From contig JAILNJ010000129.1 of the NCBI GenBank assembly GCA_024691665.1, positions 1 through 12,896 of the forward strand: a DNA stretch of 12,896 bases. Reading direction: 5' to 3'. Source of the stretch: Gammaproteobacteria bacterium (GTDB lineage: Bacteria; Bacillota_I; Bacilli_A; Izemoplasmatales; UBA1188). Under the pieces are notes generated by a model. It did no database searches, was not told where the DNA came from, and was given only the letters and a program-made list of their open reading frames with translations. A program made the position numbers and the translations under genes. How positions within the stretch are numbered: the first letter of the stretch is position 1; each line of letters starts with the position of its first letter. Below are positions 1-7,284 of the stretch, in pieces.

Positions 1-832
1 ATATAACTACATCTTTATAAGAAGAAGTAATCTCAAGAAGTCTTCCTGATGTCTTATCATGAAGAGTTACTTTTAGAGGTTCTTCGCCACTAAAGATATG
101 ATCATAACCATGAGTTACGAGTTCTCTAATTTCTCTATCCTTTAAATGAGTACCAATCTTTTTAGGTTCCCTAAAATCAAATTCTTTAGGAACATCAATG
201 AATCTTTCAAGAATTAAGTCTTCGTCCATAAGTCCAACTTTTTCTTTGTTTATAGTTAAATATTCATCTTCAATAGTCCTTGATAAATTTCCAGATAAGT
301 TGAAATAAGAATGGTTAGTGATATTTAAGACAGTATCTTTAGATGACATCGCAAGATATCTTACATTAAGAGTATCTTCATCTTTATAAAGTGTATAAAC
401 TACTCTTAAATCTAAGTCTCCTGGGAATGAATCTTCCATATCCTTAACGTGAATAGAATAAGTAACGACAGTCTTATCTTCATAGTCATCAATATTATAA
501 TCAAAGATTTGATGAGCTAAAGTATGGAAACCTGAATGAAGAAGATTAGCTCCATCATTAGGTTGAATACGATAAGGTATGTCTCTAATCTTAAATCTCG
601 CATCTTTTAGACGTCCTGCGACTCTTCCCACAGTTAAACCATAGAATTTAGGATTATTGTAGTACTTAATCATGATAGGACTAAGAGTAACTGTCTCAGT
701 CACTCCTCTTTTATCAACTGAGCCAATTTCATAGATAGAAGCCCCGTAATTTGAAAGGATTACGTGGAAATTGTCTCGGTTGTAAAACTCAATGAATTTT
801 AGATTGTTTGGATGAATGATTACTTTATACAT
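1..832 (-). CDS. galM: Aldose 1-epimerase (galactose mutarotase), C-terminus cut by window edge
   Basis: Interconverts the alpha and beta anomers of galactose or glucose, the entry step of the Leloir pathway, in the cytoplasm. The minus-strand frame is open from ATG at 832 to the left edge (277 codons, no stop). Family motifs appear in order: GRVAGR near residue 71, LHSGFHTL near 101-108, the catalytic-His motif NHSYFNLSG near residues 175-183, and GYDHIF near 244. The last visible stretch, around TSGRLLEI, normally lies some 50-70 residues before the C-terminus, so the catalytic Glu near the C-terminus is outside the window. A ribosome site (TGAGGT on the minus strand) lies about 5 bases before the start. 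The gene diverges from galE across a 129-base gap, a sensible pairing for galactose use. Identification is by motif and is firm; the sugar preference is inferred. Confidence 0.93.
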   Translation of the reverse strand, partial: MYKVIIHPNNLKFIEFYNRDNFHVILSNYGASIYEIGSVDKRGVTETVTLSPIMIKYYNNPKFYGLTVGRVAGRLKDARFKIRDIPYRIQPNDGANLLHSGFHTLAHQIFDYNIDDYEDKTVVTYSIHVKDMEDSFPGDLDLRVVYTLYKDEDTLNVRYLAMSSKDTVLNITNHSYFNLSGNLSRTIEDEYLTINKEKVGLMDEDLILERFIDVPKEFDFREPKKIGTHLKDREIRELVTHGYDHIFSGEEPLKVTLHDKTSGRLLEITSSYKDVVI

Positions 833-841
833 AATTACCTC

Positions 842-889
842 AAAAATTGTATTTATTTTTCAAAAAGTCCATTAAAAACTACAATTTTT
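842..889. repeat. 9-bp inverted repeat in the galM leader
   Basis: AAAAATTGT at 842-850 and ACAATTTTT at 881-889 are perfect inverted copies 30 bases apart, lying 10-57 bases upstream of the galM start. They could be two half-operators for a regulator of the divergent gal genes, or could pair in the galM leader RNA. The sequence is AT-only apart from one base per arm, so chance is a real alternative. Confidence 0.4.
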
Positions 890-900
890 TACTTTTTTCA

Positions 901-928
901 CTTAAAGTATAACACTATTTTTTATAAT
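901..928 (+). promoter_or_regulatory. Candidate galE promoter
   Basis: A perfect -10 hexamer TATAAT lies at 923-928, with a weak -35 match CTTAAA at 901-906 (16-base spacer). A second possible -10, TATGAT at 933-938, pairs with ATAACA at 909-914 (18-base spacer). Either would start transcription shortly before the galE ribosome site GAGGTGA at 949-955. On the minus strand, TATACT at 911-906 is a possible galM -10, so the divergent promoters may overlap. Confidence 0.5.
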
Positions 929-961
929 ATGATATGATTATTTTAAAAGAGGTGAAAAAAT

Positions 962-1942
962 ATGAAAGTACTAATCACAGGTGGAGCTGGTTATATTGGC
1001 TCTTGTTGCACTGAAATTTTAAGTAAAACAGACGAAGTTGTCATTGTTGATAACTTAGAAAGAGGACACTTAGATGCTATAAAAGGATTTAAGTTTTATA
1101 ACGTTGATATAAGAGATAAAGAAGCTCTAGATAAAGTATTTAAAGCTGAAAAGTTTGACGCTGTTATTCATTTTGCGGCTAAAAGCCAAGTAGGTGAATC
1201 TTGTGAAAAACCATATGAATACTTTATTAATAATGTATATGGTACTTTAGAACTCTTAAAAGTAATGGTAGATAATAATGTAAAGAAGATTGTCTTCTCA
1301 TCAAGCGCTGCTACTTATGGTATGCAAGATGTGAGTGTTATTGATGAATCACTCCCATTTAACCCATCAAGTCCATATGGTGATACTAAATGTATGATGG
1401 AACAAATCATGAAATGGTTTGATAAGGCATATGGAATGAAATATGTTGCACTAAGATATTTTAATGTATGTGGTGCACTTGATGATGGATCTAAAGGCGA
1501 AGATCATAGACCAGAAACACACTTAATTCCAATCGTGCTTGATACAGCACTTGGCTTAAGAGCTAAACTTCAAGTATTTGGAGATGACTACAATACTAAA
1601 GATGGAACAAACGTAAGAGACTATATCAACGTTGTTGATTTAGTTGATGCTCATGTTAAAGCCTTAAGATACTTAGAAAAAGGAAATGAATCTAATTTCT
1701 TTAACTTAGGCACAACTACTGGTTCATCTAACCTTGAAATTATTAAGACAGTAGAAAAAGTATCAGGTAAAAAAGTTAACTTTGAAATTGGACCAAGACG
1801 TCCTGGAGATCCTGATACATTAGTTGCATCAGCTAAGAAAGCAAAAGAAGTATTAGGTTGGGAACCTAAACACACTTTAGAAGATTCAATCAAAGCCGCT
1901 TTAAAGTTTAAAGAAAACTATCCAAACGGTTATAGTAAGTAG
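962..1942 (+). CDS. galE: UDP-glucose 4-epimerase
   Basis: Interconverts UDP-galactose and UDP-glucose with tightly bound NAD, the last step of the Leloir pathway, and also supplies UDP-galactose for cell-surface sugars. The 326-residue protein has the usual family length. It is an extended short-chain dehydrogenase: NAD-binding GGAGYIG at residues 7-13, the Asp30-Asn31 pair that contacts the adenosine ribose, FAAKSQVGES from residue 71, the SSSAATYG strand with the catalytic Ser near 114-115, and the catalytic Tyr139-Lys143 (YxxxK). The C-terminal substrate domain contains RYFNVCGA and the RRPGDPD motif. Ribosome site GAGGTGA sits 6 bases before the ATG. It is divergent from galM, and a zinc-ribbon membrane protein follows after 8 bases, probably on the same mRNA. 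Confidence 0.96.
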   Translation: MKVLITGGAGYIGSCCTEILSKTDEVVIVDNLERGHLDAIKGFKFYNVDIRDKEALDKVFKAEKFDAVIHFAAKSQVGESCEKPYEYFINNVYGTLELLKVMVDNNVKKIVFSSSAATYGMQDVSVIDESLPFNPSSPYGDTKCMMEQIMKWFDKAYGMKYVALRYFNVCGALDDGSKGEDHRPETHLIPIVLDTALGLRAKLQVFGDDYNTKDGTNVRDYINVVDLVDAHVKALRYLEKGNESNFFNLGTTTGSSNLEIIKTVEKVSGKKVNFEIGPRRPGDPDTLVASAKKAKEVLGWEPKHTLEDSIKAALKFKENYPNGYSK

Positions 1943-1950
1943 GTATTATT

Positions 1951-2592
1951 ATGAATTGTCCTCATTGTGGAACTCAAAATGACAATTTTCAAACTATTTG
2001 TATGTCTTGTGGCGAACCTTTAACACCAGGTTTATTCTCATGCCCAATTTGTGGCAAAGTATTAAAGGTTGAAGATAAAGTTTGCCCAAGATGTAAGACA
2101 AAGATTTATGAACACGTTTCAAATGAAGAAAAAGAAGCGACTAAATGGATATTTGGTACTACTCCTAAATTTATTGGTAGTGCTCCAGCCGCTTTCGCTA
2201 TTAATATAGTATTATTTATTCTTCAGTTATCTTTTATGGTAACTTATATCGTACTTAATTATGGTAATATTCATAATTTATCATTCAATATTGTGGGCTT
2301 ATCAATAGCTCTCTTAATTGCATTTATATCTTTAATGGCAAGAGGTACATTAAATACAACTGGTAATCCAGATAAACTTGAAAAGAGATTATCTCTAATC
2401 AAGGCAACTACTGCGACATCTATTATCTCAGACCTCTATGTATTCTTATTTGTAATACTCCCTGAGTATCTTACAAATACTAAGTTTGTCACATATTTTA
2501 AGATATATTTTGTATTCTATATAGTTGCTACGACACTCTGTTTCGCGCTCCTTCCAATCTTATTTAAGAAGGCTAGAATCAGAACTAGATAA
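1951..2592 (+). CDS. Double zinc-ribbon membrane protein of unknown function
   Basis: Not recognised beyond its architecture. The 213 residues begin with two zinc ribbons: C3, C6, C17, C20 and then C31, C34, C45, C48, each pair as CxxC. After a charged linker (about 55-66) come roughly four hydrophobic segments near residues 79-102, 113-131, 155-172 and 180-205, and a basic tail (KKARIRTR). The ribbons probably face the cytoplasm. Proteins of this layout are common and mostly uncharacterised in low-GC Gram-positives. The AGG of its weak ribosome site (GTAGGT) overlaps the galE stop codon, so translation is likely coupled to galE. No link to galactose is visible in the protein itself. No terminator hairpin with a T-run follows it. 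Confidence 0.85.
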   Translation: MNCPHCGTQNDNFQTICMSCGEPLTPGLFSCPICGKVLKVEDKVCPRCKTKIYEHVSNEEKEATKWIFGTTPKFIGSAPAAFAINIVLFILQLSFMVTYIVLNYGNIHNLSFNIVGLSIALLIAFISLMARGTLNTTGNPDKLEKRLSLIKATTATSIISDLYVFLFVILPEYLTNTKFVTYFKIYFVFYIVATTLCFALLPILFKKARIRTR

Positions 2593-2635
2593 CTAAAAAA
2601 CGTTTTCATAATGCACTCTATAATTAATTTTAAAA

Positions 2636-2655
2636 AATATAGTGTATACTATATT
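2636..2655. repeat. Perfect 8-bp dyad upstream of the tRNA gene
   Basis: AATATAGT (2636-2643) and ACTATATT (2648-2655) pair perfectly around a GTAT loop. No T-run follows on the plus strand, so it is a poor terminator for the gene to its left. It contains the candidate -10 hexamer TATACT, so it could be an operator, or simply an AT-rich promoter with accidental symmetry. Confidence 0.5.
2645..2650 (+). promoter_or_regulatory. Candidate -10 element for tRNA-Gln and the ABC exporter
   Basis: TATACT lies 22 bases before the tRNA 5' end, at a fitting distance for a short pre-tRNA leader. No good -35 hexamer is visible 16-18 bases upstream (TAATTA at 2621-2626 is the best). A perfect TATAAT at 2619-2624 is an alternative, also without a clear -35. 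Confidence 0.4.
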
Positions 2656-2672
2656 CAATAAAAAAGACACAT

Positions 2673-2744
2673 AGGACCATCGCCAAGCGGTAAGGCAATA
2701 GGCTCTGACCCTATCATTCGAAGGTTCGAATCCTTCTGGTCCTG
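2673..2744 (+). tRNA. tRNA-Gln (anticodon CTG)
   Basis: A complete cloverleaf can be drawn. Acceptor stem AGGACCA (2673-2679) pairs with TGGTCCT (2737-2743); D-stem GCC/GGC (2682-2684 with 2694-2696) encloses AAGCGGTAA; anticodon stem ATAGG/CCTAT (2698-2702 with 2710-2714) has loop CTCTGAC, giving anticodon CTG at 2705-2707; the variable loop is CATTC; T-stem GAAGG/CCTTC (2720-2724 with 2732-2736) has loop TTCGAAT. The discriminator is G2744, usual for tRNA-Gln. CCA is not encoded (TGG follows), so the 3' end must be cut by RNase Z and CCA added. The D-arm matches the typical bacterial tRNA-Gln pattern. Two features are odd: the first pair is A1-U72, and CTG reads CAG, which is rare in these genes. 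Confidence 0.93.
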
Positions 2745-2757
2745 TGGAAGGGGTATT

Positions 2758-4557
2758 ATGGTATTTGGACACAATGTAAATAAGTACTATTTAAGGTACT
2801 GGTATCTTTATTTACTTGGCATCCTAGCACTCATAGTTGTAGACTATGCGAACTCTGTTATTCCACCACAAATCATTTCTAAGATTATTGATGGCCTAAA
2901 CGGTGAGCTAGACATGACAAGAGAAGTCTTTGTGAATACTGAACTAAATCCGCTAATTATTAAATTAGTGGTAATTTTGGTTGTTTCATTTGTATGCCGT
3001 GCCCTTTGGAGAATAGGATTCTTTGGTGTAGGCTTTAGAGCCGCTAGAGATATGAGACATGACCTCTTTAAAAAGAGTTTAACTCTCTCACAATCATTCT
3101 ATTCAGATAATAAAGTTGGAGGACTCATGAGTTACTACATCAATGACGTCCAATCTGTAAGAGAATCTTTAGGTTGGGGAACAATGATGGTATTTGATTC
3201 ATTCTTCCTAATTCCTATGGTTTTATACAATATGTTTAGAGTTAACTGGCTCGTAACATTACTCTGTCTAATTCCGCTCATTCTAATCGCTGTTCTTGGT
3301 GGACTCGTTGGAATGTATATGGAAAAGAAGTACAAAGCTAGACAAGATTCATTCGAAAGATTATCTGATTATACTCAAGAATCTATTAGTGGTATTAGAG
3401 TAGTAAAAGCTTTTGTTAGAGAAGCACAAGAATTAAGAGATTTCCAAAAGATTAATAAGAATAACGAAAAAGTAAATATTGAATACTTAAAGTTATCCGT
3501 ATTATTCAATGTCCTAGTAGAAGTATTAATCTGGACTGTATATTTCTTAATTGTAATATTTGGTTCATTATTTGTTTTAGGTCAAACAAGTAATGAAGGA
3601 TTAAATGGCTTAACAGTCGGTGAACTAACAGAACTTGTAGCATACTTCGATACTCTCCTTTGGCCAATGTTCGCGATAGGTGATATCATCAACATGCATT
3701 CAAGAGGAACTGCATCACTCAAGAGACTAGATTTCATCTTAGATCAAAAGAGTGACTTAATTGAAAAAGAAGACGCAGTAGAACTCAAAGATTTCAAAGG
3801 AAATATTAAATTTGATCACTTAAGCTTTAAGTATCCTGATTCAAAGGATATCTATGCGCTTAATGATGTTAGTTTTGAGATTAAAGCTGGTGAATTTATC
3901 GGTATTATTGGAAGAACCGGTTCATCTAAAACTACACTAGTTAATCTACTACTTAGACTTTATAATATCGAACCTAATGAGATATTCTTAGATGGCATTG
4001 ATATTATGGACTATAAGATTAAAGATGTTAGAGACTCAATTGGTTATGTTCCACAAGATAACTTCCTCTATAGTGCATCGATCGAATCAAACATCGCATT
4101 CTCAACTAATGATCCTGACCAAGATAAGGTAAGAAAAGAAGCGAGAATCGCTGGAGTTGATTCAGACATTATGGCATTCCCTAAGACTTATGAAACTAAG
4201 TTAGGTGAAAGAGGTGTATCTGTATCAGGTGGACAGAAACAAAGAATCTCAATCGCAAGAGCCCTCTATAAGGATCCTAAAGTATTAATCCTTGATGACT
4301 CACTTAGTGCGGTTGACACAAAGACTGAAGCTGACATCTTAAAATACTTAAAAGAAGATAGAAAAGGCAAAACTACAATTCTTATCGCTCATAGAGTTTC
4401 ATCTATTAAAGACGCAGATAAGATCTTAGTTTTAGGAGATAATGGAACTTTATCAGGTTTCGGTACTCATGAAGAATTAATTGAGAATAATGAAATCTAT
4501 AAAGAAACTTATCGTCTTCAAAAATTAGATGAAATCGGAGGTGTATCACATGAGTAA
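2758..4557 (+). CDS. ABC exporter subunit with degenerate ATP site (half-transporter)
   Basis: A type IV (exporter-fold) half-transporter of 599 residues, normal length: about six membrane helices in residues 15-315, then a nucleotide-binding domain. Walker A is GRTGSSKT (385-392), with Ser390 where Gly is usual; Q-loop Gln433; signature VSGGQ (489-493) is intact; Walker B ILDDS (511-515) has Asp514 in place of the catalytic Glu; D-loop SAVD (517-520); switch His545. It therefore supplies a weak Walker A/B but a good signature motif, the pattern of the degenerate-site partner in heterodimeric exporters such as TM287/288, BmrC/BmrD and LmrC/LmrD. Substrate unknown; multidrug or lipid-like export is the family default. 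Ribosome site GGAAGGGG (2746-2753) begins two bases after tRNA-Gln. The end overlaps the next gene by 8 bases. Confidence 0.93.
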   Translation: MVFGHNVNKYYLRYWYLYLLGILALIVVDYANSVIPPQIISKIIDGLNGELDMTREVFVNTELNPLIIKLVVILVVSFVCRALWRIGFFGVGFRAARDMRHDLFKKSLTLSQSFYSDNKVGGLMSYYINDVQSVRESLGWGTMMVFDSFFLIPMVLYNMFRVNWLVTLLCLIPLILIAVLGGLVGMYMEKKYKARQDSFERLSDYTQESISGIRVVKAFVREAQELRDFQKINKNNEKVNIEYLKLSVLFNVLVEVLIWTVYFLIVIFGSLFVLGQTSNEGLNGLTVGELTELVAYFDTLLWPMFAIGDIINMHSRGTASLKRLDFILDQKSDLIEKEDAVELKDFKGNIKFDHLSFKYPDSKDIYALNDVSFEIKAGEFIGIIGRTGSSKTTLVNLLLRLYNIEPNEIFLDGIDIMDYKIKDVRDSIGYVPQDNFLYSASIESNIAFSTNDPDQDKVRKEARIAGVDSDIMAFPKTYETKLGERGVSVSGGQKQRISIARALYKDPKVLILDDSLSAVDTKTEADILKYLKEDRKGKTTILIAHRVSSIKDADKILVLGDNGTLSGFGTHEELIENNEIYKETYRLQKLDEIGGVSHE

Positions 4558-6340
4558 GAAGAAACGCGTGAAAGACATCTACGAATTTGATGATTCAAGA
4601 AAGATTAAAGATGGTATTCTCTTTAAGAGATTACTAAAATATTCACTTAAGTATTGGAAGCAATTCCTCTTCATTATTCCAAGTGTACTTGTATCAAGCT
4701 TCCTTGTAGCTTATCTTGCGGTATTCTTTGGACAAATTATGGACCTTCTTAAAGAAGGTGTAGAATTCAAACAAATAATGGTGAAAGGATACTTAATTAT
4801 TGGTTCTATCACATTATCATTTGCCTTAACTTATGTGAGAGGCTTAATGCTTAATAAGATAGGTCAAAGAATATTAGTTGATTTAAGAAGAGAACTCTTT
4901 AGTCATATCGAATTACTATCTTTAAAAGAGTTAGATAAAACTCCAGTTGGAACATTTGTCACAAGAGTATGTAATGATACAAACTCACTCTCAGACTTAT
5001 TCACAAATGTTCTAATTAGTTTTGTATCTAATACAGTAACTATGATTTACGGTATCATCTTAATGTTTGTAACATCATGGTTACTATCATTAATCGTACT
5101 CTCAGTACTTCCAGTACTAGTAGTTGCGACTATTCTATTTAGAAAGGTATCTAGAACTCAATTTAGAAAAGTTACTTATAATAACTCTAAACTTAATGCC
5201 TTCTTAAGTGAAAACTTATCAGGTATGAAGATTACTCAAATCTTTAATAGAGAAGATAGAAAACAAGAAGAATTTGATGAATTAAGTGAAAGACTTATGA
5301 GAAGTCATAGAACATCTACATTAGTCTTTGCTTTCTTTAGACCATTCATCTATATTATTTATTTCGCTGCGACTATCTTAATCTTCTCAGTAGGTTCTAG
5401 ATTTGTCCTACAAGATATAATCACTGTCGGATTCTTATATTCATTCTATCAACATATTCAAAGCGTATTTAACCCTATTCAAAATATCGCTCAACAATAT
5501 AACACAATGCAAAGTGCCTTTGCGAGTGCTGAAAAGATCTTCACTATTATGGATACTAAGTCATCAATAGTAATGAATGAATCTCCAGTTCTTGCTGATA
5601 ACTTTAAAGGTGAGATTGAATTTAAGAATGTATCATTTAAATATGATAAAGACGCAGAAGATTATATTATAAGAAACGTTTCATTCCATATTAATCCAGG
5701 ACAAGTTGTGGCCTTTGTTGGACCAACTGGTGCGGGCAAGACAACTATCCTTTCACTCATCATGAGATATTATGATGTTGATGAAGGTGAAATCTTAATT
5801 GATGGAGTAAACGTTAAGGATTATGATATCTATTCTTTAAGAAAGAATATTGGTGAAATGCTTCAAGATGTGTTCCTCTTTACTGGTACAGTTAAAGAGA
5901 ATATTACATTAAGAGATGAAACTATTACAGATGATGCTGTATTTGAAGCATCTAAGTATGTTAACGCTGATAGATTCATCAATAAGCTTCCAAATAAATA
6001 TGATGAAATAGTTAAAGAAAGAGGTAATAACTACTCACAAGGTGAACGTCAATTACTCTCATTTGCAAGAACTATCGTTCATCATCCTAAGATGATTATT
6101 CTTGATGAAGCTACATCTAATATCGATACAGAAACAGAAGTATTAATTCAAGATTCACTCAACAAGATTAAGACTATTGGTACAACTATTATGGTTGCAC
6201 ATAGACTATCAACTATCCAACACAGTGACTTAATTATGTTCCTTGAAAATGGTAGTGTTGTTGAGGCTGGAAGCCATCAAGAATTACTTAAACTTAAGGG
6301 AAGATATTATCAACTCTTTAAATTACAATACGCTAAATAG
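4550..6340 (+). CDS. ABC exporter subunit with catalytic ATP site (half-transporter)
   Basis: Second half of the heterodimeric exporter, 596 residues: cytoplasmic N-terminus rich in Lys/Arg, about six helices between residues 34 and 310, then the ATPase domain. Walker A GPTGAGKT (391-398), Q-loop Gln439, Walker B IILDE (516-520) with catalytic Glu520, and switch His551 are all canonical. Its signature is degenerate, YSQGE (495-499) rather than LSGGQ. These defects complement those of the upstream subunit: this Walker A/B pairs with the partner's intact VSGGQ to make the hydrolytic site, while its YSQGE faces the partner's altered GSSK and Asp514. The start at 4550 is chosen because ribosome site GGAGGTG (4537-4543) lies 6 bases before it; the in-frame ATG at 4529 lies upstream of that site. 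A terminator follows the stop by 7 bases. Confidence 0.94.
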   Translation: MSKKKRVKDIYEFDDSRKIKDGILFKRLLKYSLKYWKQFLFIIPSVLVSSFLVAYLAVFFGQIMDLLKEGVEFKQIMVKGYLIIGSITLSFALTYVRGLMLNKIGQRILVDLRRELFSHIELLSLKELDKTPVGTFVTRVCNDTNSLSDLFTNVLISFVSNTVTMIYGIILMFVTSWLLSLIVLSVLPVLVVATILFRKVSRTQFRKVTYNNSKLNAFLSENLSGMKITQIFNREDRKQEEFDELSERLMRSHRTSTLVFAFFRPFIYIIYFAATILIFSVGSRFVLQDIITVGFLYSFYQHIQSVFNPIQNIAQQYNTMQSAFASAEKIFTIMDTKSSIVMNESPVLADNFKGEIEFKNVSFKYDKDAEDYIIRNVSFHINPGQVVAFVGPTGAGKTTILSLIMRYYDVDEGEILIDGVNVKDYDIYSLRKNIGEMLQDVFLFTGTVKENITLRDETITDDAVFEASKYVNADRFINKLPNKYDEIVKERGNNYSQGERQLLSFARTIVHHPKMIILDEATSNIDTETEVLIQDSLNKIKTIGTTIMVAHRLSTIQHSDLIMFLENGSVVEAGSHQELLKLKGRYYQLFKLQYAK

Positions 6341-6347
6341 TATTATA

Positions 6348-6385
6348 GGCAATCAGCCATTTGGTTGATTGCCTTATTTTATTTT
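6348..6385 (+). terminator. Rho-independent terminator of the ABC exporter unit
   Basis: An 11-pair stem GGCAATCAGCC (6348-6358) with GGTTGATTGCC (6363-6373), one G-T wobble, loop ATTT, followed by TTATTTTATTTT. Confidence 0.92.
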
Positions 6386-6562
6386 GCTAATTTATCAGAA
6401 TATGGAACGTGCATTTTTTTGCACATTGCTTATATCACACTCATTATCATCTATAATATTTTTAATGTGTTTTAATATATACTATCTTCACATATTCTTC
6501 AATAATCTTGATTAATTGTAGCATTTTTCTTTATACATATATTCTTTTATTTAATAAAAGGT
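6386..6562. other. Non-coding spacer, possible gene remnant on the minus strand
   Basis: No intact gene is seen here. A small hairpin GTGC/GCAC (6409-6412 with 6421-6424) has its T-run in the loop and is not a terminator. On the minus strand, two short reading frames meet near 6462-6470: one from ATG at 6524, ending after 20 codons, and one ending at 6395. Read across the shift they look mildly protein-like, but there is no ribosome site and the stretch is short. Confidence 0.3.
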
Positions 6563-6568
6563 TATAAT
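6563..6568 (+). promoter_or_regulatory. Candidate -10 for the membrane protein/dfx/rbr unit
   Basis: A perfect TATAAT lies 40 bases before the ATG at 6608, after the upstream terminator. No recognisable -35 lies 16-18 bases upstream and no extended -10 TG is present, so the promoter may need an activator or may lie elsewhere in the spacer. Confidence 0.45.
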
Positions 6569-6607
6569 AAATACAAAGAAGAAGTGCAATTAAAAAAAGG
6601 AGATAAT

Positions 6608-7276
6608 ATGCTATTTGGACCAGGCAGTGAGGCTGCAAAACGTGCAGTAGAAGAAGCGTTTAAACACGTTAGAACTACTGACAATTTTAATTGGACATTC
6701 ATATTTATTCTTGCGGTAGTATTCTATATCTACTGGACAGAAATCAAGAATAAAAATTATAAAGTAGTAATCGCAGGTGTTGCTTTATATTCGGTTCATT
6801 GGTTCTATGAAATAATGAACGCTATTATTGGTAAGGTTACTGGATATCCTTTATGGACTGTATCAGGCGATAGTTCAACATTTGTTCTATTAATTGGTGT
6901 ATCTTGGGAACTATCTATGATGTTTAGTATCGCTGGTATGATTTCATACAAGATGCTTGGAGATGATCCTGATAAGAGATTCTTTAAAACTGAAAAGTTT
7001 AAAGGAATATCTATGAGATTAATTGGAGCTATTGGTATGGCACTCTTGTTCTCAGTAGTTGAAATATTCCTCGCAGGAACAACTAATGGTTCATTCTTAT
7101 GGGTTTATAAATGGTGGGGTGCAATCCCAGTATTTATTACAACATATATTCCATTCTTCCTAGCATCTAACTATATTCCAGATATGAAACCTAAAACAAG
7201 AAATATCATTTTAATTGTTTTGGTGTCAGTTAATATCTTATTACTCGCTATATTAGTACCACTAGGAATCATTTAG
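6608..7276 (+). CDS. Six-helix membrane protein of unknown function
   Basis: I do not recognise this family. The 222-residue protein has a soluble, charged N-terminus (residues 1-28) and about six hydrophobic segments near 29-45, 52-75, 90-115, 137-158, 166-188 and 199-220. Unusually for helices, several polar residues lie within or at the edges of the segments: His64, Glu68 and Asn71 (motif HWFYEIMN), Glu101 in GVSWELSMMF, Glu152 in VVEIFLAG, and a WW pair at 169-170. These suggest a cofactor, metal or substrate site rather than a passive membrane anchor, but that is inference. The start at 6608 follows ribosome site AAGGAGA (6597-6603); a GTG at 6584 in the same frame has no such site. Its stop overlaps the ribosome site of the next gene, and dfx and rbr lie further downstream. 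Confidence 0.85.
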   Translation: MLFGPGSEAAKRAVEEAFKHVRTTDNFNWTFIFILAVVFYIYWTEIKNKNYKVVIAGVALYSVHWFYEIMNAIIGKVTGYPLWTVSGDSSTFVLLIGVSWELSMMFSIAGMISYKMLGDDPDKRFFKTEKFKGISMRLIGAIGMALLFSVVEIFLAGTTNGSFLWVYKWWGAIPVFITTYIPFFLASNYIPDMKPKTRNIILIVLVSVNILLLAILVPLGII

Positions 7277-7284
7277 GAGGCTTA

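Noticed and set aside
3913..3936. GSSK in Walker A as a sequencing error
   Set aside because: The codons are clean with no frame disturbance, and the change coincides with the Asp514 and partner YSQGE changes, as expected for a degenerate site.
4529..4549. Upstream ATG for the second ABC subunit
   Set aside because: It precedes the ribosome site GGAGGTG (4537-4543), which points to the ATG at 4550.
6409..6424. Hairpin GTGC-ATTTTTTT-GCAC
   Set aside because: The stem is only 4 bp and the T-run is in the loop, so it cannot act as a terminator; it does not match any other signal I know.
6584..6607. GTG start for the six-helix membrane protein
   Set aside because: No ribosome site before it; AAGGAGA at 6597-6603 serves the ATG at 6608.
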